This document shows, one piece after another, positions 16,221-25,960 of a DNA stretch of 33,331 nt. The stretch is taken from positions 1-33,331 of the forward strand of contig JAKVJW010000029.1 of the NCBI GenBank assembly GCA_022486815.1. The letters run 5' to 3'. Below the pieces are notes generated by a model, which saw only the letters and a program-made list of their open reading frames with translations, was not told where the DNA came from and did no database searches. How positions within the stretch are numbered: position 1 is the stretch's first letter; every line of letters starts with the position of its first letter. Source of the stretch: Prevotella sp. GTDB taxonomy: Bacteria; Bacteroidota; Bacteroidia; Bacteroidales; Bacteroidaceae. The position numbers and the translations under genes are program-made.

Positions 16221-18221
16221 ATGGAATACAGTTATGCATATTTGATACTCCTTCTGCCATTCTTGAGTTTCCTCCTTTTGGGACTCTTTGGCATGAAGAT
16301 GAAGAAACCCGTTGCCGGCTTGATTGGTACGCTCGTTGTAGGTACGCTCTTTGCGTTGTCTCTCTATACGGCATACGAATATTTCTTTGTGATCGGAAGA
16401 GATGCTGCCACAGGTTTATATCCTACGGTAACTTCTTTTAATTTCACTTGGCTGGATTTCGGTAAGTCTCCGCTTTTCGGTACCCAACTGTTATTTAAGA
16501 TCGGTTTCCGTCTGACTCCAATCAGTGTGATGATGCTTGTGGTCATTACAACGGTGAGTTTTATGGTCCACATCTATTCTTTCGGATATATGGCGGATCT
16601 GGATGATAATTATCACATGGTCGGTTTTGAGAAAGGTTTCCAGCGTTTTTATGCTTTCCTCTCTCTCTTTACGATGTCTATGCTCGGTCTGGTGGTTGCA
16701 ACAAACCTTTTCCAGATGTATCTGTTCTGGGAGTTAGTAGGTATTTGCTCTTATCTGCTTATCGGATTCTATTATCCGAAACATGCTGCAGTACATGCTT
16801 CGAAAAAAGCTTTTATTGTAACTCGTTTTGCTGATCTGTTCTTCTTGATAGGTATACTTTTCTATAGTTTTTATGTTGGAACCTTCAATTATGATTTAGG
16901 TGTTATGCCTGATCTGACCGCACGACTTGCAGGTGCATCTTGGGTTATCCCGACTGCTTTGTTCCTGATGTTTATCGGTGGTGCCGGTAAGAGTGCAATG
17001 TTTCCGTTGCATATCTGGCTGCCCGATGCTATGGAGGGTCCTACACCTGTCAGTGCTTTGATTCATGCGGCTACAATGGTTGTAGCTGGTGTTTATCAGG
17101 TTGCTTCTCTTTTCCCGATCTATATCAAGTTCGGTGCAGTCAATCAACTCCACTGGATTGCATGGATTGCAGCGTTTACTGCTTTTTATGCAGCTGTTGT
17201 AGCTTGCTGTCAGAGAGATATCAAGCGTGGACTGGCTTTTTCGACGATTTCACAGATAGGTTATATGTTGGTAGCACTCGGCGTTAGTTATTCTTTGGAT
17301 AATGGTACTGGTGGTCTGGGCTATATGGCCGGTATGTTCCACTTGTTTACACATGCTATGTTCAAGGCTCTCCTGTTCCTTTGCTCTGGGTCAATCATTG
17401 TTATTATCGGATCCAACTTCAAAGACTATATGGGTGGCTTGCATAAATATATGCCGATTACGAATATCTGTTTTCTTATTGGTTGTCTTGCCATCAGTGG
17501 TATTCCTCCGTTTGCAGGTTTCTTCTCTAAGGATGAGATTATTGATGCTTGCGGCATGATGCCAGGTTGGCAAGGAGTGTTCTTTAAATGGTGGATGATT
17601 ATGGTTGCCGGTCTTACGGCTTTCTATATGTTCCGTCTCTATTACGTTATCTTCTGGGGACAGTCTTATTATGAACTGGATCCTGAGCATCGTAAGAAAC
17701 CAGGTGAAGCCCCTATGATAATGGAAATTCCTCTGATGATTCTTTCGGCTATTTCCTGTGTTGCTGGTTTTATTCCTTTCGGACATTTTATTTCAGCTAA
17801 TGGACTGAGTTTCGACATTCCTTTGCAGCATGGTGAACTTTTGCCGGCCCTTCCCAGTTTATGTGCTGGTCTGATTGGTATTATCGCAGCTACAGTCATG
17901 TATGCGCCGAAAAAGAATCCTATCCCTGTAATGCTGGAAAAGAAATTCCCACGTTTTCACAGAGCTGCGCTCAACCGTTTTTATATTGATAACGCATGGC
18001 AGTTCTTCTGCCACAAGATCGTATTCGGCCTTTTCAGTATTCCTATTGCCTGGTTTGACCGTCATGTTGTGGATGGTGCATTCAACTTTGCCGGTTGGAG
18101 CACACAGGCTGCAGGAGAATCCATACGCCCGTGGCAGAGTGGTGATGTCCGTTCTTATGCGAGTTGGTTCCTGACAGGTACTGTAGCATTAACGATCATA
18201 TTGCTTTGTATTTTCTATTAA
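16221..18221 (+). CDS. nuoL: Complex I subunit L, distal antiporter-like proton channel
   Basis: A 666-residue polytopic protein, the largest of the three Mrp-like subunits. The conserved channel Glu171 lies in LFQMYLFWELVGICSYLLIG, and FPLHIWLPDAMEGPTPVSALIHAATMV is the family core. The C-terminal section (about 600-666) contains the end of the lateral amphipathic helix and a last transmembrane helix. It starts 6 bases after nuoK. It pumps protons, driven by quinone reduction at the other end of the complex. Confidence 0.96.
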   Translation: MEYSYAYLILLLPFLSFLLLGLFGMKMKKPVAGLIGTLVVGTLFALSLYTAYEYFFVIGRDAATGLYPTVTSFNFTWLDFGKSPLFGTQLLFKIGFRLTPISVMMLVVITTVSFMVHIYSFGYMADLDDNYHMVGFEKGFQRFYAFLSLFTMSMLGLVVATNLFQMYLFWELVGICSYLLIGFYYPKHAAVHASKKAFIVTRFADLFFLIGILFYSFYVGTFNYDLGVMPDLTARLAGASWVIPTALFLMFIGGAGKSAMFPLHIWLPDAMEGPTPVSALIHAATMVVAGVYQVASLFPIYIKFGAVNQLHWIAWIAAFTAFYAAVVACCQRDIKRGLAFSTISQIGYMLVALGVSYSLDNGTGGLGYMAGMFHLFTHAMFKALLFLCSGSIIVIIGSNFKDYMGGLHKYMPITNICFLIGCLAISGIPPFAGFFSKDEIIDACGMMPGWQGVFFKWWMIMVAGLTAFYMFRLYYVIFWGQSYYELDPEHRKKPGEAPMIMEIPLMILSAISCVAGFIPFGHFISANGLSFDIPLQHGELLPALPSLCAGLIGIIAATVMYAPKKNPIPVMLEKKFPRFHRAALNRFYIDNAWQFFCHKIVFGLFSIPIAWFDRHVVDGAFNFAGWSTQAAGESIRPWQSGDVRSYASWFLTGTVALTIILLCIFY

Positions 18222-18235
18222 GACATTAAATTAAA

Positions 18236-19741
18236 ATGAGTATACTAACATTATTCGTTGTTATTCCGGTTTTGATGCTGCTCGGCCTCTGGCTGGCAAA
18301 GAACGATAAGCAGGTACGCGGTGTGATGGCCGTCGGTGCAAGTTGTCTGTTGCTATTGGCAATCTATTTGACCGTTACTTTTGTTCAGATGCGTAATGCA
18401 GGCAATACCGATGCAATGCTCTTTACTTATAGTATATCTTGGTTTGCACCATTGCATATTGAATATAGTGTCGGTGTTGACGGTATCTCCGTAGTAATGC
18501 TTTTGCTTTCGGCTATTATCGTTTTCACAGGTACATTTGCTTCCTGGCGTCTTGAACCTTTAAAGAAGGAGTACTTCTTATGGTTTGTATTACTGAGTAT
18601 TGGTGTGTTCGGTTTCTTTATTACAACCGATATGTTCACCATGTTCATGTTTTACGAGGTGGCATTGATTCCTATGTATCTCCTGATTGGAGTTTGGGGA
18701 ACCGGTCCTAAGGAGTATTCAGCCATGAAACTGACTTTGATGCTGATGGGTGGTTCTGCACTGTTAATCATCGGTATTCTGGGTATCTATTACTTTAGTG
18801 GTGCCAAGACCATGAATGTAGCAGCTATTGCGGCTATGAACAATATTCCTGTACATATACAGAAAGTCTTCTTCCCATTTATCTTTATCGGCTTTGGTGT
18901 GCTTGGCGCTTTGTTCCCATTCCACACTTGGAGCCCTGATGGTCATGCTTCCGCGCCTACAGCAGTGTCTATGCTTCATGCGGGTGTGCTGATGAAACTG
19001 GGAGGTTACGGCTGTTTCCGTATAGCTATGTATCTGCTTCCTGCAGCAGCTCACCAACTGGCTTGGATATTCCTTATTCTCGCTACATGTTCTGTTGTAT
19101 ACGGAGCTCTTTCAGCTTGTGTGCAGACGGATTTGAAATATATTAATGCTTATTCGTCAGTTTCTCACTGTGGTATGGTGCTTTTCGCCTTGCTGATGAT
19201 GACACAAACCGCTATTACGGGTGCTGTTCTTCAGATGCTCTCTCACGGTTTGACAACGGCTCTATTCTTTGCGGTCATCGGTATGATCTACCATCGTTGT
19301 GGAACACGTGACGTACGCAAACTCGGTGGGTTGATGAAGATCATGCCTTTCTTGTCTGTAGCTTATGTTATCGCTGGTTTGGCTAATCTTGGACTTCCTG
19401 GTTTCTCTGGCTTCGTAGCAGAGATGACTATTTTCGTTGGTTCTTTCGAGAATGCAGATACTTTCCATCGTGTATGTACAATCATTGCGACAACTTCCAT
19501 AGTTGTTACAGCCGTGTACATTCTGCGTGCGGTAGGTAAAATTCTGTTTCAGAAGGTTCCGAATAAGAAATTCTTCCAGTTGCATGATGCTACCTGGGAT
19601 GAGCGTATAGCTGTCGGCGGGCTGATCTTCTGTGTTGCCGGCCTGGGACTTTCTCCTCTGTGGGCACAGCATATTATTGTCGGTGCAGTAGCTCCGATCC
19701 TACAGCATATTCAGGCAGCTGCTTTGACAGCAGCCCTGTAA
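18236..19741 (+). CDS. nuoM: Complex I subunit M, antiporter-like proton channel
   Basis: The 501-residue polytopic protein has the NuoM core: Glu141 in MFMFYEVALIPMYLLIGVWG corresponds to the essential Glu144 of E. coli NuoM, and FPFHTWSPDGHASAPTAVSMLHAGVLMKLGGYG is diagnostic. It starts 14 bases after nuoL. It is the middle proton channel of the membrane arm. Confidence 0.96.
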   Translation: MSILTLFVVIPVLMLLGLWLAKNDKQVRGVMAVGASCLLLLAIYLTVTFVQMRNAGNTDAMLFTYSISWFAPLHIEYSVGVDGISVVMLLLSAIIVFTGTFASWRLEPLKKEYFLWFVLLSIGVFGFFITTDMFTMFMFYEVALIPMYLLIGVWGTGPKEYSAMKLTLMLMGGSALLIIGILGIYYFSGAKTMNVAAIAAMNNIPVHIQKVFFPFIFIGFGVLGALFPFHTWSPDGHASAPTAVSMLHAGVLMKLGGYGCFRIAMYLLPAAAHQLAWIFLILATCSVVYGALSACVQTDLKYINAYSSVSHCGMVLFALLMMTQTAITGAVLQMLSHGLTTALFFAVIGMIYHRCGTRDVRKLGGLMKIMPFLSVAYVIAGLANLGLPGFSGFVAEMTIFVGSFENADTFHRVCTIIATTSIVVTAVYILRAVGKILFQKVPNKKFFQLHDATWDERIAVGGLIFCVAGLGLSPLWAQHIIVGAVAPILQHIQAAALTAAL

Positions 19742-19781
19742 GAGACGGATAATGAATATTTAAATTTGAAATAGAATAGAA

Positions 19782-21305
19782 ATGGATATCGATTATAGTC
19801 AATTTCTGAATTTGATACCGGAGATTTGTTTAGTAGCTATTCTGGTCATTGTCTTTGTTGCCGACTTTGTTTCGGCACGTCGACCTGTTATGGTAGTAGC
19901 TGATTCGAATAGCTCTGATACGATTAATACATCAGGTGTTCGTCCTCGTCCGTGGTTTAATACGCTGGTAGTTATTCTCATGGCTGCTTATTTGTTGATC
20001 AACATGAGTCCGATAGCTGCTAGTACAGCCTTCGGAGGAATGTATTATACGAATGCTTCAGTGGGAGTAATCAAAACTATACTTGGTTTCGGTACACTTA
20101 TCGTGCTGATCCAAAGCCGTGAGTGGATGCAGCGCCCTGATACTACCTTCAAGGAAGGTGAGTTTTATATGCTTGTCATTTCTACTTTACTCGGTATGAA
20201 CATGATGGTAAGTGCAAATCATTTCCTCTTGTTCTTCCTTGGCTTGGAGATGGCTAGTGTTCCAATGGCTTGTCTTGTGGCTTTGGACAAATATCGTCAT
20301 CATTCGGCTGAAGCAGGCGCAAAATTCATCCTTACCGCTACTTTCTCAAGTGGTGTGATGCTTTATGGTATTTCTTTTATCTATGGAGCAGTAGGTACAC
20401 TTTATTTTGATGATGTAGCTGCAAAGATCACCCTTTCACCATTGACCATTATGGGTATGGTGTTTTTCTTCAGCGGACTTGCCTTCAAAATTTCACTTGT
20501 GCCATTCCATTTTTGGACAGCTGATACTTATCAGGGTGCTCCTACTACGGTTACAGGTTATCTGAGTGTTTGTTCCAAGGGAGCAGCCGCATTTGCCTTG
20601 TGCGCTATTCTGATAAAGGTATTTGCGCCTCTGACTACCTATTGGCAGTATATGCTGGATATTATCGTTGTGTTGTCTATCACGATAGCCAACTTATTTG
20701 CTATCCGGCAGAAAGATATGAAGCGATTCATGGCATTCAGTTCTATCTCTCAGGCCGGTTACATCGTATTGGCTATTGTTGGTGCCAATTCGATGAGTTT
20801 TACTTCTCTCAGTTTTTATGTCCTGGTATATGTCGTTGCCAATATGGGTGTGTTCTCTGTTATCAGCAGTATCGAACAGCATAATGGTGGTAAAGTCAAT
20901 CGTGAAGACTATAACGGCCTTTATAAGACTAACCCGAAGTTGTCTATCCTGATGACATTTGCTTTGTTCTCTCTTGGAGGTATTCCTCCATTTGCTGGAA
21001 TGTTCAGTAAATTCTTCGTCTTTATGGCAGCTGTAAAGGGAATGAGCATTGATACCATTACAGGTGCTGTTACCTATGCGGTAGTCTTTGTTGCTTTGGT
21101 CAATACGGTTATCTCCTTGTACTATTACCTGTTGATTGTAAAGGCTATGTACATCAAGCATAATGACCATCCTTTGCCATTCTTCAAGTCTGCTCCAAGT
21201 ACTAAACTGGCATTGGCGCTTTGTACTGCTGGTATTTTGGCATTTGGTGTTTGCAGTTTTGTTTTTGACTGGATCAATACAGCATCATCATCATTGATAC
21301 TGTAA
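19782..21305 (+). CDS. nuoN: Complex I subunit N, antiporter-like proton channel
   Basis: A 507-residue polytopic protein. Glu156 in HFLLFFLGLEMASVPMACLVAL is the conserved channel glutamate, and VPFHFWTADTYQGAPTTVTGYLSV is a NuoN signature. Residues about 32-58, between the first two helices, form a polar loop (RRPVMVVADSNSSDTINTSGVRPRP) that looks like a lineage-specific insertion. It is the last gene of the operon, followed 52 bases later by a strong hairpin. Confidence 0.95.
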   Translation: MDIDYSQFLNLIPEICLVAILVIVFVADFVSARRPVMVVADSNSSDTINTSGVRPRPWFNTLVVILMAAYLLINMSPIAASTAFGGMYYTNASVGVIKTILGFGTLIVLIQSREWMQRPDTTFKEGEFYMLVISTLLGMNMMVSANHFLLFFLGLEMASVPMACLVALDKYRHHSAEAGAKFILTATFSSGVMLYGISFIYGAVGTLYFDDVAAKITLSPLTIMGMVFFFSGLAFKISLVPFHFWTADTYQGAPTTVTGYLSVCSKGAAAFALCAILIKVFAPLTTYWQYMLDIIVVLSITIANLFAIRQKDMKRFMAFSSISQAGYIVLAIVGANSMSFTSLSFYVLVYVVANMGVFSVISSIEQHNGGKVNREDYNGLYKTNPKLSILMTFALFSLGGIPPFAGMFSKFFVFMAAVKGMSIDTITGAVTYAVVFVALVNTVISLYYYLLIVKAMYIKHNDHPLPFFKSAPSTKLALALCTAGILAFGVCSFVFDWINTASSSLIL

Positions 21306-21357
21306 TTCATAGATAATTCTATTCACGGCTTTTTTCGTTTGATAGGTCGTGAATAAT

Positions 21358-21397
21358 AGAAAAGTCCCGATAGACTTCTGCCTATCGGGACTTTTCT
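21358..21397 (+). terminator. Strong intrinsic terminator between nuoN and uvrA (bidirectional)
   Basis: A perfect 16-bp stem (AGAAAAGTCCCGATAG at 21358-21373 with CTATCGGGACTTTTCT at 21382-21397), an eight-base loop and flanking U-rich sequence. It lies between the convergent nuo operon and uvrA and can serve both strands. A weaker 8-bp inverted repeat (21320-21327 with 21348-21355) lies just before it. Confidence 0.9.
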
Positions 21398-21553
21398 GTT
21401 TGTGTTTCTGAAAAAGAAAGAGGCAATAACTGTTTCCTATTTTATGTGAATGAAATTAACTCAGTGATTTCACTTTCCTGAATAATCACTTATTCGCTAA
21501 TTGTTTTCTTTCTAAAAAGGAATGAAAACATTTAAAATAGACAAACCTGTAGT

Positions 21554-24424
21554 TTAACCCTTTTTCAGGATCTGTTTCAGATATTTCGGAGTATAGCCTT
21601 TTTTACTTTCAGCCACTTGCTCAGGTGTGCCGGTGCTTAGTATGGTTCCTCCATTACGGCCCCCCTCAGGCCCGATATCAATGATATAATCAGCAAGTTT
21701 GATTACATCTAAATTATGTTCAATGACGATGACCGTATTTCCACGGTCAACCAGTTTTTGCAGGACTTCCATCAATATCCTGATGTCTTCAAAATGTAAA
21801 CCTGTAGTTGGTTCATCAAGGATATATAAAGTTTTACCTGTATCCCTTTTAGCTAATTCAGTAGCCAGTTTTACCCGTTGGCTTTCACCCCCGGATAAGG
21901 TCGTGGAACTCTGACCGAGTTTGATATAGCCCAATCCTACTTCCTGAAGCGTTCTTATTTTCTGGAGGATCTGTGGGACATTTTCAAAAAACTCTACAGC
22001 TTGATTGATGGTCATGTCCAGAACATCAGCAATGCTCTTGCCTTTAAATCTCACTTCCAGAGTCTCTCTGTTATATCGTTTGCCATGACAGACTTCGCAG
22101 GGTACCATGACATCCGGAAGGAAATTCATTTCGATAGTCTTATAGCCATTCCCCTTGCAGGTTTCACATCTTCCCCCTTTGACGTTGAAAGAGAAACGTC
22201 CCGGTTTGTAGCCGCGTATTTTAGCTTCCGGCAGATTGACGAATAGTGACCTTATATCGCTGAATACACCTGTATAAGTAGCCGGGTTGGAACGAGGAGT
22301 TCTTCCAATGGGACTTTGATCCACATTGACGACCTTATCTATATTGTCTATTCCTTCGATACGATCGTACGGCATAGGCTTCTTAAGAGATCGGTAAAAA
22401 TAATGAGAGAGGATAGGCTGGAGGGTTTCGTTGATTAAGGTTGATTTTCCAGACCCACTTACACCTGTAACTACGATCAGGTCACCAAGGGGAAAGGTTA
22501 CATCAATGTTTTTCAAATTATTTCCCCGACAGCCATGGAGGGTAATGGACTTGCCATTTCCCTTTCGGCGATGTGTAGGGATTTCGATTTTCTTTATCCC
22601 CGTCAGATATTCAGCTGTTAAAGTTAGTTGCCGACCTGTCTTTCCTGATTCGGGAGGGTACGGAGTCCCTTTCATCATATCAGCTGGTGTTCCTTGGAAT
22701 ACGACTTCTCCGCCTTTTCTTCCAGCTTTTGGGCCTATATCAACTATCCAGTCAGCAGCACGCATCATATCTTCGTCATGTTCCACTACGATGACAGTAT
22801 TGCCCAAGTCCCGGAGTTCCTTGAGAGAATTGATCAGCCGTTGGTTATCACGCTGGTGCAGACCGATACTCGGCTCATCCAGAATATAAAGCACATTCAC
22901 AAGTTGGCTGCCGATTTGGGTAGCCAGTCGGATACGTTGACTTTCTCCACCGGAGAGTGATGCAGACTGGCGGTTAAGGGAGAGATAATTCAGACCAACC
23001 TCCAAAAGAAAATTGACTCTGGTGCGAAGTTCTTTGACGATTTCGCCCGCAATCTTTTTTTGTTGAGGTTCCAGATGCTCTTCGACATGGTCAAGCCATT
23101 CCTTCAAATCAGAGATATCCAGATTGGCTACCTCAGAGATATTCTTGTCCCAGATCTTATAGGATAGGGACTCTTTCTTCAATCGTTGTCCGTGACATTC
23201 AGGACAGATTACTTCAGCGAGAAACTGATCCGCCCATTTCTTGCCACTTGCAGAATCCTCATTTTCCATTACTGTCTGCAGGTACTTTATGACACCATCA
23301 AAGGGTACAAAGTAATCACTTGAAGTATGGACTTTTTCTTTGGGAATGCGTATGTCTTCAATGCTCCCGTATAGAATCTCGTCCATGGCCTTTTTGGAGA
23401 TCTGCTTTACCGGAGTTTTTAGAGTATAGCCATATTTCTTGAGCATCACCTCTATTTGCCAGAAGATCATCTGATTCTTATATTTTCCCAGTGGGATGAT
23501 AGCTCCCTCGTAGATATTCTTCTGCGTGTCGGGGACAACTTTCTTTAAATCGATCTCATTGATTATACCCAAACCCTTACAGTGAGGACAAGCCCCTTCT
23601 GGAGAGTTGAATGAAAACAAGTTGGGCGCAGGATCTCCATAAGCCAGTCCCGTTGCCGGATCCATAAGTCGTTTAGAATAGTTCTTCACTCCTCCTGTAT
23701 CCTTGTCCAGTACCATCAGAATGCCGTTCCCCTGTTTCATAGCCGTCTGGATACTGCGCCGAATGCGGTCTTCATCCTTATCTTCAACAGTCATTTTGTC
23801 AATGACCACTTCAATATTGTGGTTTTTATACCGGTCAACTTTCATTCCACGGACGATCTCTTTCATCTCGCCGTCCACACGTATATAGAGGAATCCTTTT
23901 CGTCTCATACTCTCGAAAAGTTCCCGGTAGTGGCCTTTACGCTGTCTGATTAGTGGAGCAAGAATGTATATCCGTTTCCCGGCATAATCATTGAGGATCA
24001 TCTCAATGACCTGTTCTTCGGTATACTTCATCATCTTCTCACCGCTTTTATAACTATATGCTGTTCCAGCACGGGCGAAAAGAAGTCGGAGATAGTCATA
24101 GATTTCGGTCGTCGTACCTACTGTAGAACGTGGATTCTTATTGGTCGTCTTTTGTTCGATGCTGATAACCGGACTTAGTCCGGTTATCTTATCCACATCC
24201 GGACGTTCCATATCTCCCAGGAAGTTGCGTGCGTATGCAGAGAAAGTCTCGATATAACGTCTCTGTCCCTCTGCAAAAATGGTATCAAAAGCCAGCGACG
24301 ATTTTCCTGACCCGGAAAGTCCGGTGATCACCGTAAGAGAATTGCGTGGGATCATGACATCCACATTCTTCAGATTGTGTACGCGTGCACCCCAGACATT
24401 GATTTTTTCATCTTCTCTTTGCAT
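21554..24424 (-). CDS. uvrA: Excinuclease ABC subunit A
   Basis: UvrA finds bulky DNA damage for nucleotide excision repair. The 956-residue protein has two ABC ATPase modules. Walker A motifs are GLSGSGKSS (residues 35-43) and GVSGSGKST in the second half. Signatures are [14 protein letters not shown] and [14 protein letters not shown], and Walker B/D-loops are [15 protein letters not shown] and [15 protein letters not shown]. Three zinc-binding pairs are visible: [17 protein letters not shown] and CETCKGNG...CEVCHGKRY. The length and intact zinc modules fit the main UvrA rather than a shortened paralogue. It starts 83 bases after the DUF1634-like gene on the same strand. I see no consensus -7 box in that gap, only an inverted repeat. 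Confidence 0.97.
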   Translation of the reverse strand: MQREDEKINVWGARVHNLKNVDVMIPRNSLTVITGLSGSGKSSLAFDTIFAEGQRRYIETFSAYARNFLGDMERPDVDKITGLSPVISIEQKTTNKNPRSTVGTTTEIYDYLRLLFARAGTAYSYKSGEKMMKYTEEQVIEMILNDYAGKRIYILAPLIRQRKGHYRELFESMRRKGFLYIRVDGEMKEIVRGMKVDRYKNHNIEVVIDKMTVEDKDEDRIRRSIQTAMKQGNGILMVLDKDTGGVKNYSKRLMDPATGLAYGDPAPNLFSFNSPEGACPHCKGLGIINEIDLKKVVPDTQKNIYEGAIIPLGKYKNQMIFWQIEVMLKKYGYTLKTPVKQISKKAMDEILYGSIEDIRIPKEKVHTSSDYFVPFDGVIKYLQTVMENEDSASGKKWADQFLAEVICPECHGQRLKKESLSYKIWDKNISEVANLDISDLKEWLDHVEEHLEPQQKKIAGEIVKELRTRVNFLLEVGLNYLSLNRQSASLSGGESQRIRLATQIGSQLVNVLYILDEPSIGLHQRDNQRLINSLKELRDLGNTVIVVEHDEDMMRAADWIVDIGPKAGRKGGEVVFQGTPADMMKGTPYPPESGKTGRQLTLTAEYLTGIKKIEIPTHRRKGNGKSITLHGCRGNNLKNIDVTFPLGDLIVVTGVSGSGKSTLINETLQPILSHYFYRSLKKPMPYDRIEGIDNIDKVVNVDQSPIGRTPRSNPATYTGVFSDIRSLFVNLPEAKIRGYKPGRFSFNVKGGRCETCKGNGYKTIEMNFLPDVMVPCEVCHGKRYNRETLEVRFKGKSIADVLDMTINQAVEFFENVPQILQKIRTLQEVGLGYIKLGQSSTTLSGGESQRVKLATELAKRDTGKTLYILDEPTTGLHFEDIRILMEVLQKLVDRGNTVIVIEHNLDVIKLADYIIDIGPEGGRNGGTILSTGTPEQVAESKKGYTPKYLKQILKKG

Positions 24425-24448
24425 GACTAATCTTCTCTATTGTATCTT

Positions 24449-24466
24449 CTGCTATGGTCATAGCAG
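24449..24466 (-). repeat. Inverted repeat upstream of uvrA
   Basis: CTGCTATG (24449-24456) and CATAGCAG (24459-24466) form a perfect 8-bp palindrome with a two-base centre, 25 bases before the uvrA start. It could be an operator or a short hairpin between the DUF1634-like gene and uvrA. It is not a recognisable LexA box. Confidence 0.45.
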
Positions 24467-24507
24467 TATATTTATCCTAAACAGTTTCAACCATTTCCGG
24501 TTATTAG

Positions 24508-24924
24508 TTATCCGACGCCGACTATGGAATTCATCAAAATGACCATGAATACGATGGCTGTAATTACGACATAGAGCCAGTCCCGTTGATGTGCAAAATC
24601 TATCAATGACAAGGCAACACGAAGTATTGGGGTAAGCATAAGCACAAGTACGCCCAACTGTATCCAGTCTTTAGCAGCGAGACTTGTCAGGCCACTGAAA
24701 ATGCCATGGATTGAGGTAAATGATGCCGGTTCCTTACGGAATACTGTATAGTCAGGGACCATCTCTCTGCCATGCCGTATCAGATAGTACATTCCACTGA
24801 TAAGTGCAATGGTACAAGCTGTAACCACTCCGATACGCAGGGTGTTGCCGATTAATTCTCTCATGTCTGTCTGAGACTTATTATTTTTCTCTTTCATCTT
24901 ATCAGAATTTACCGGCAAAGCCAT
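24508..24924 (-). CDS. DUF1634-like small membrane protein
   Basis: The 138-residue protein has three hydrophobic segments (residues about 30-50, 85-105 and 115-137) and no catalytic motif. I recognise the arrangement of a small three-helix protein directly behind a TauE/SafE transporter as the DUF1634 family, whose function is unknown. Its start overlaps the end of the transporter gene by 23 bases, so the two are translationally coupled and probably form one membrane unit. Confidence 0.75.
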   Translation of the reverse strand: MALPVNSDKMKEKNNKSQTDMRELIGNTLRIGVVTACTIALISGMYYLIRHGREMVPDYTVFRKEPASFTSIHGIFSGLTSLAAKDWIQLGVLVLMLTPILRVALSLIDFAHQRDWLYVVITAIVFMVILMNSIVGVG

Positions 24925-25735
24925 TGTATATCATATTAATAGCCACTAATAGGATGGCTATTGCAAAAATCTTTCTTAGAAGACTTACATTGAGTCTTTT
25001 CAATAGTTGTGTACCTGTCAGTGCACCACCCAGAACACCCACCATGATCGGGAATGCAATGCCTGGTTCTATATAACCACGTTGAAGATATACCACTGCT
25101 GAAGTGACAGCTGTGACTCCAATCATGAAATTACTTGTCGTTGTACTTACCTTGAATGGTACTTTCATAAAATTATCCATGGCCAGAACCTTCAATACAC
25201 CACTGCCGATACCTAACAGACCTGAAAGAACTCCTGCCACGATCATGGTCAGGAATCCGCCAGTGACATGGGTGAGTTCATAACTTTGGTTTCCCTCTTT
25301 GGTAGGGTAGGTTCCGAAGAGTTTTAATTTTCGGGCCAGATTACTTCCTTTGACCTGTTCATGGTCAGCAGATTGTCTTTGTTGCATTACTGCTGTAAGG
25401 ATCAGAACCAGACCGAAGATGACGGCGATAGTATTTGTGGGCATCCAGAGCGCAATCACTGCACCTGTTACAGCTCCTATACTTGTGGCAATTTCCAGAA
25501 ACATACCCAAGCGGATATTGGTCATACCTTCCTTGACGTATGCACTGGCTGATCCTGAGGAGGTGGCAATAGAAGCTACAAGAGCTGCCCCGATGGCATA
25601 ACGGAAATCAATATGAAAAACCAGCGTAAGAAGAGGTATCACAATAACTCCTCCACCCAGTCCTGTCAAAGATCCCAATAATCCTGCAGCGTATGCTCCT
25701 GCCAGTAATATAAGTGTAAAAACAAGAATAGTCAT
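24902..25735 (-). CDS. TauE/SafE-family (TSUP) anion transporter
   Basis: A 277-residue inner-membrane protein with about eight helices in two halves, each opening with a Gly-rich segment: GLLGSLTGLGGGVIVIPLL near residue 20 and GVLSGLLGIGSGVLKVLAM near residue 170. These are the TSUP repeat motifs. The family moves sulfite, sulfonates or related small anions; the sequence does not reveal which. It is followed by the overlapping DUF1634-like gene. A -7 box lies 81 bases upstream. Confidence 0.9.
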   Translation of the reverse strand: MTILVFTLILLAGAYAAGLLGSLTGLGGGVIVIPLLTLVFHIDFRYAIGAALVASIATSSGSASAYVKEGMTNIRLGMFLEIATSIGAVTGAVIALWMPTNTIAVIFGLVLILTAVMQQRQSADHEQVKGSNLARKLKLFGTYPTKEGNQSYELTHVTGGFLTMIVAGVLSGLLGIGSGVLKVLAMDNFMKVPFKVSTTTSNFMIGVTAVTSAVVYLQRGYIEPGIAFPIMVGVLGGALTGTQLLKRLNVSLLRKIFAIAILLVAINMIYNGFAGKF

Positions 25736-25815
25736 ATCCGTATAATTTTCTGCCGTTTTTCCAGAGTGTCACTTCGCCTTGACCTAGAAGCCGAATCTCT
25801 CTTTACCTTTGGCCG

Positions 25816-25823
25816 CAAAATTA
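25816..25823 (-). promoter_or_regulatory. Bacteroides-type -7 box (TAATTTTG) for the TSUP gene
   Basis: Read on the minus strand, 25823-25816 is TAATTTTG followed by CGGCC, matching TAnnTTTG. Transcription would start near 25809, leaving a leader of about 70 bases. The divergent nigD-like gene starts at 25961, so the two promoters share a 225-base region. Confidence 0.65.
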
Positions 25824-25960
25824 CAAAAAATATTCCGATTATGATATGAAAAGTAACTATAAGTTGATAGGGCTTGATGTGAAAAAAAAAATTTTTTCTT
25901 GCAAGATTCTATCTGGTTTTGTATTTAACGAGTAGATTAATGAGATAAGGAGAATAAAAA

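Noticed and set aside
20694..21170. 158-codon minus-strand frame inside nuoN
   Set aside because: Antisense shadow of a conserved membrane protein gene.
21320..21355. TATTCACG/CGTGAATA inverted repeat as a second nuoN terminator
   Set aside because: The 8-bp stem has a 20-base loop and no clear U-tract; the 16-bp hairpin right behind it explains termination better.
25881..25898. GAAAAAAAAAATTTTTTC as a terminator hairpin
   Set aside because: An A/T-only stem with almost no loop is weak. It more likely acts as a bent or melting promoter segment, if it does anything.
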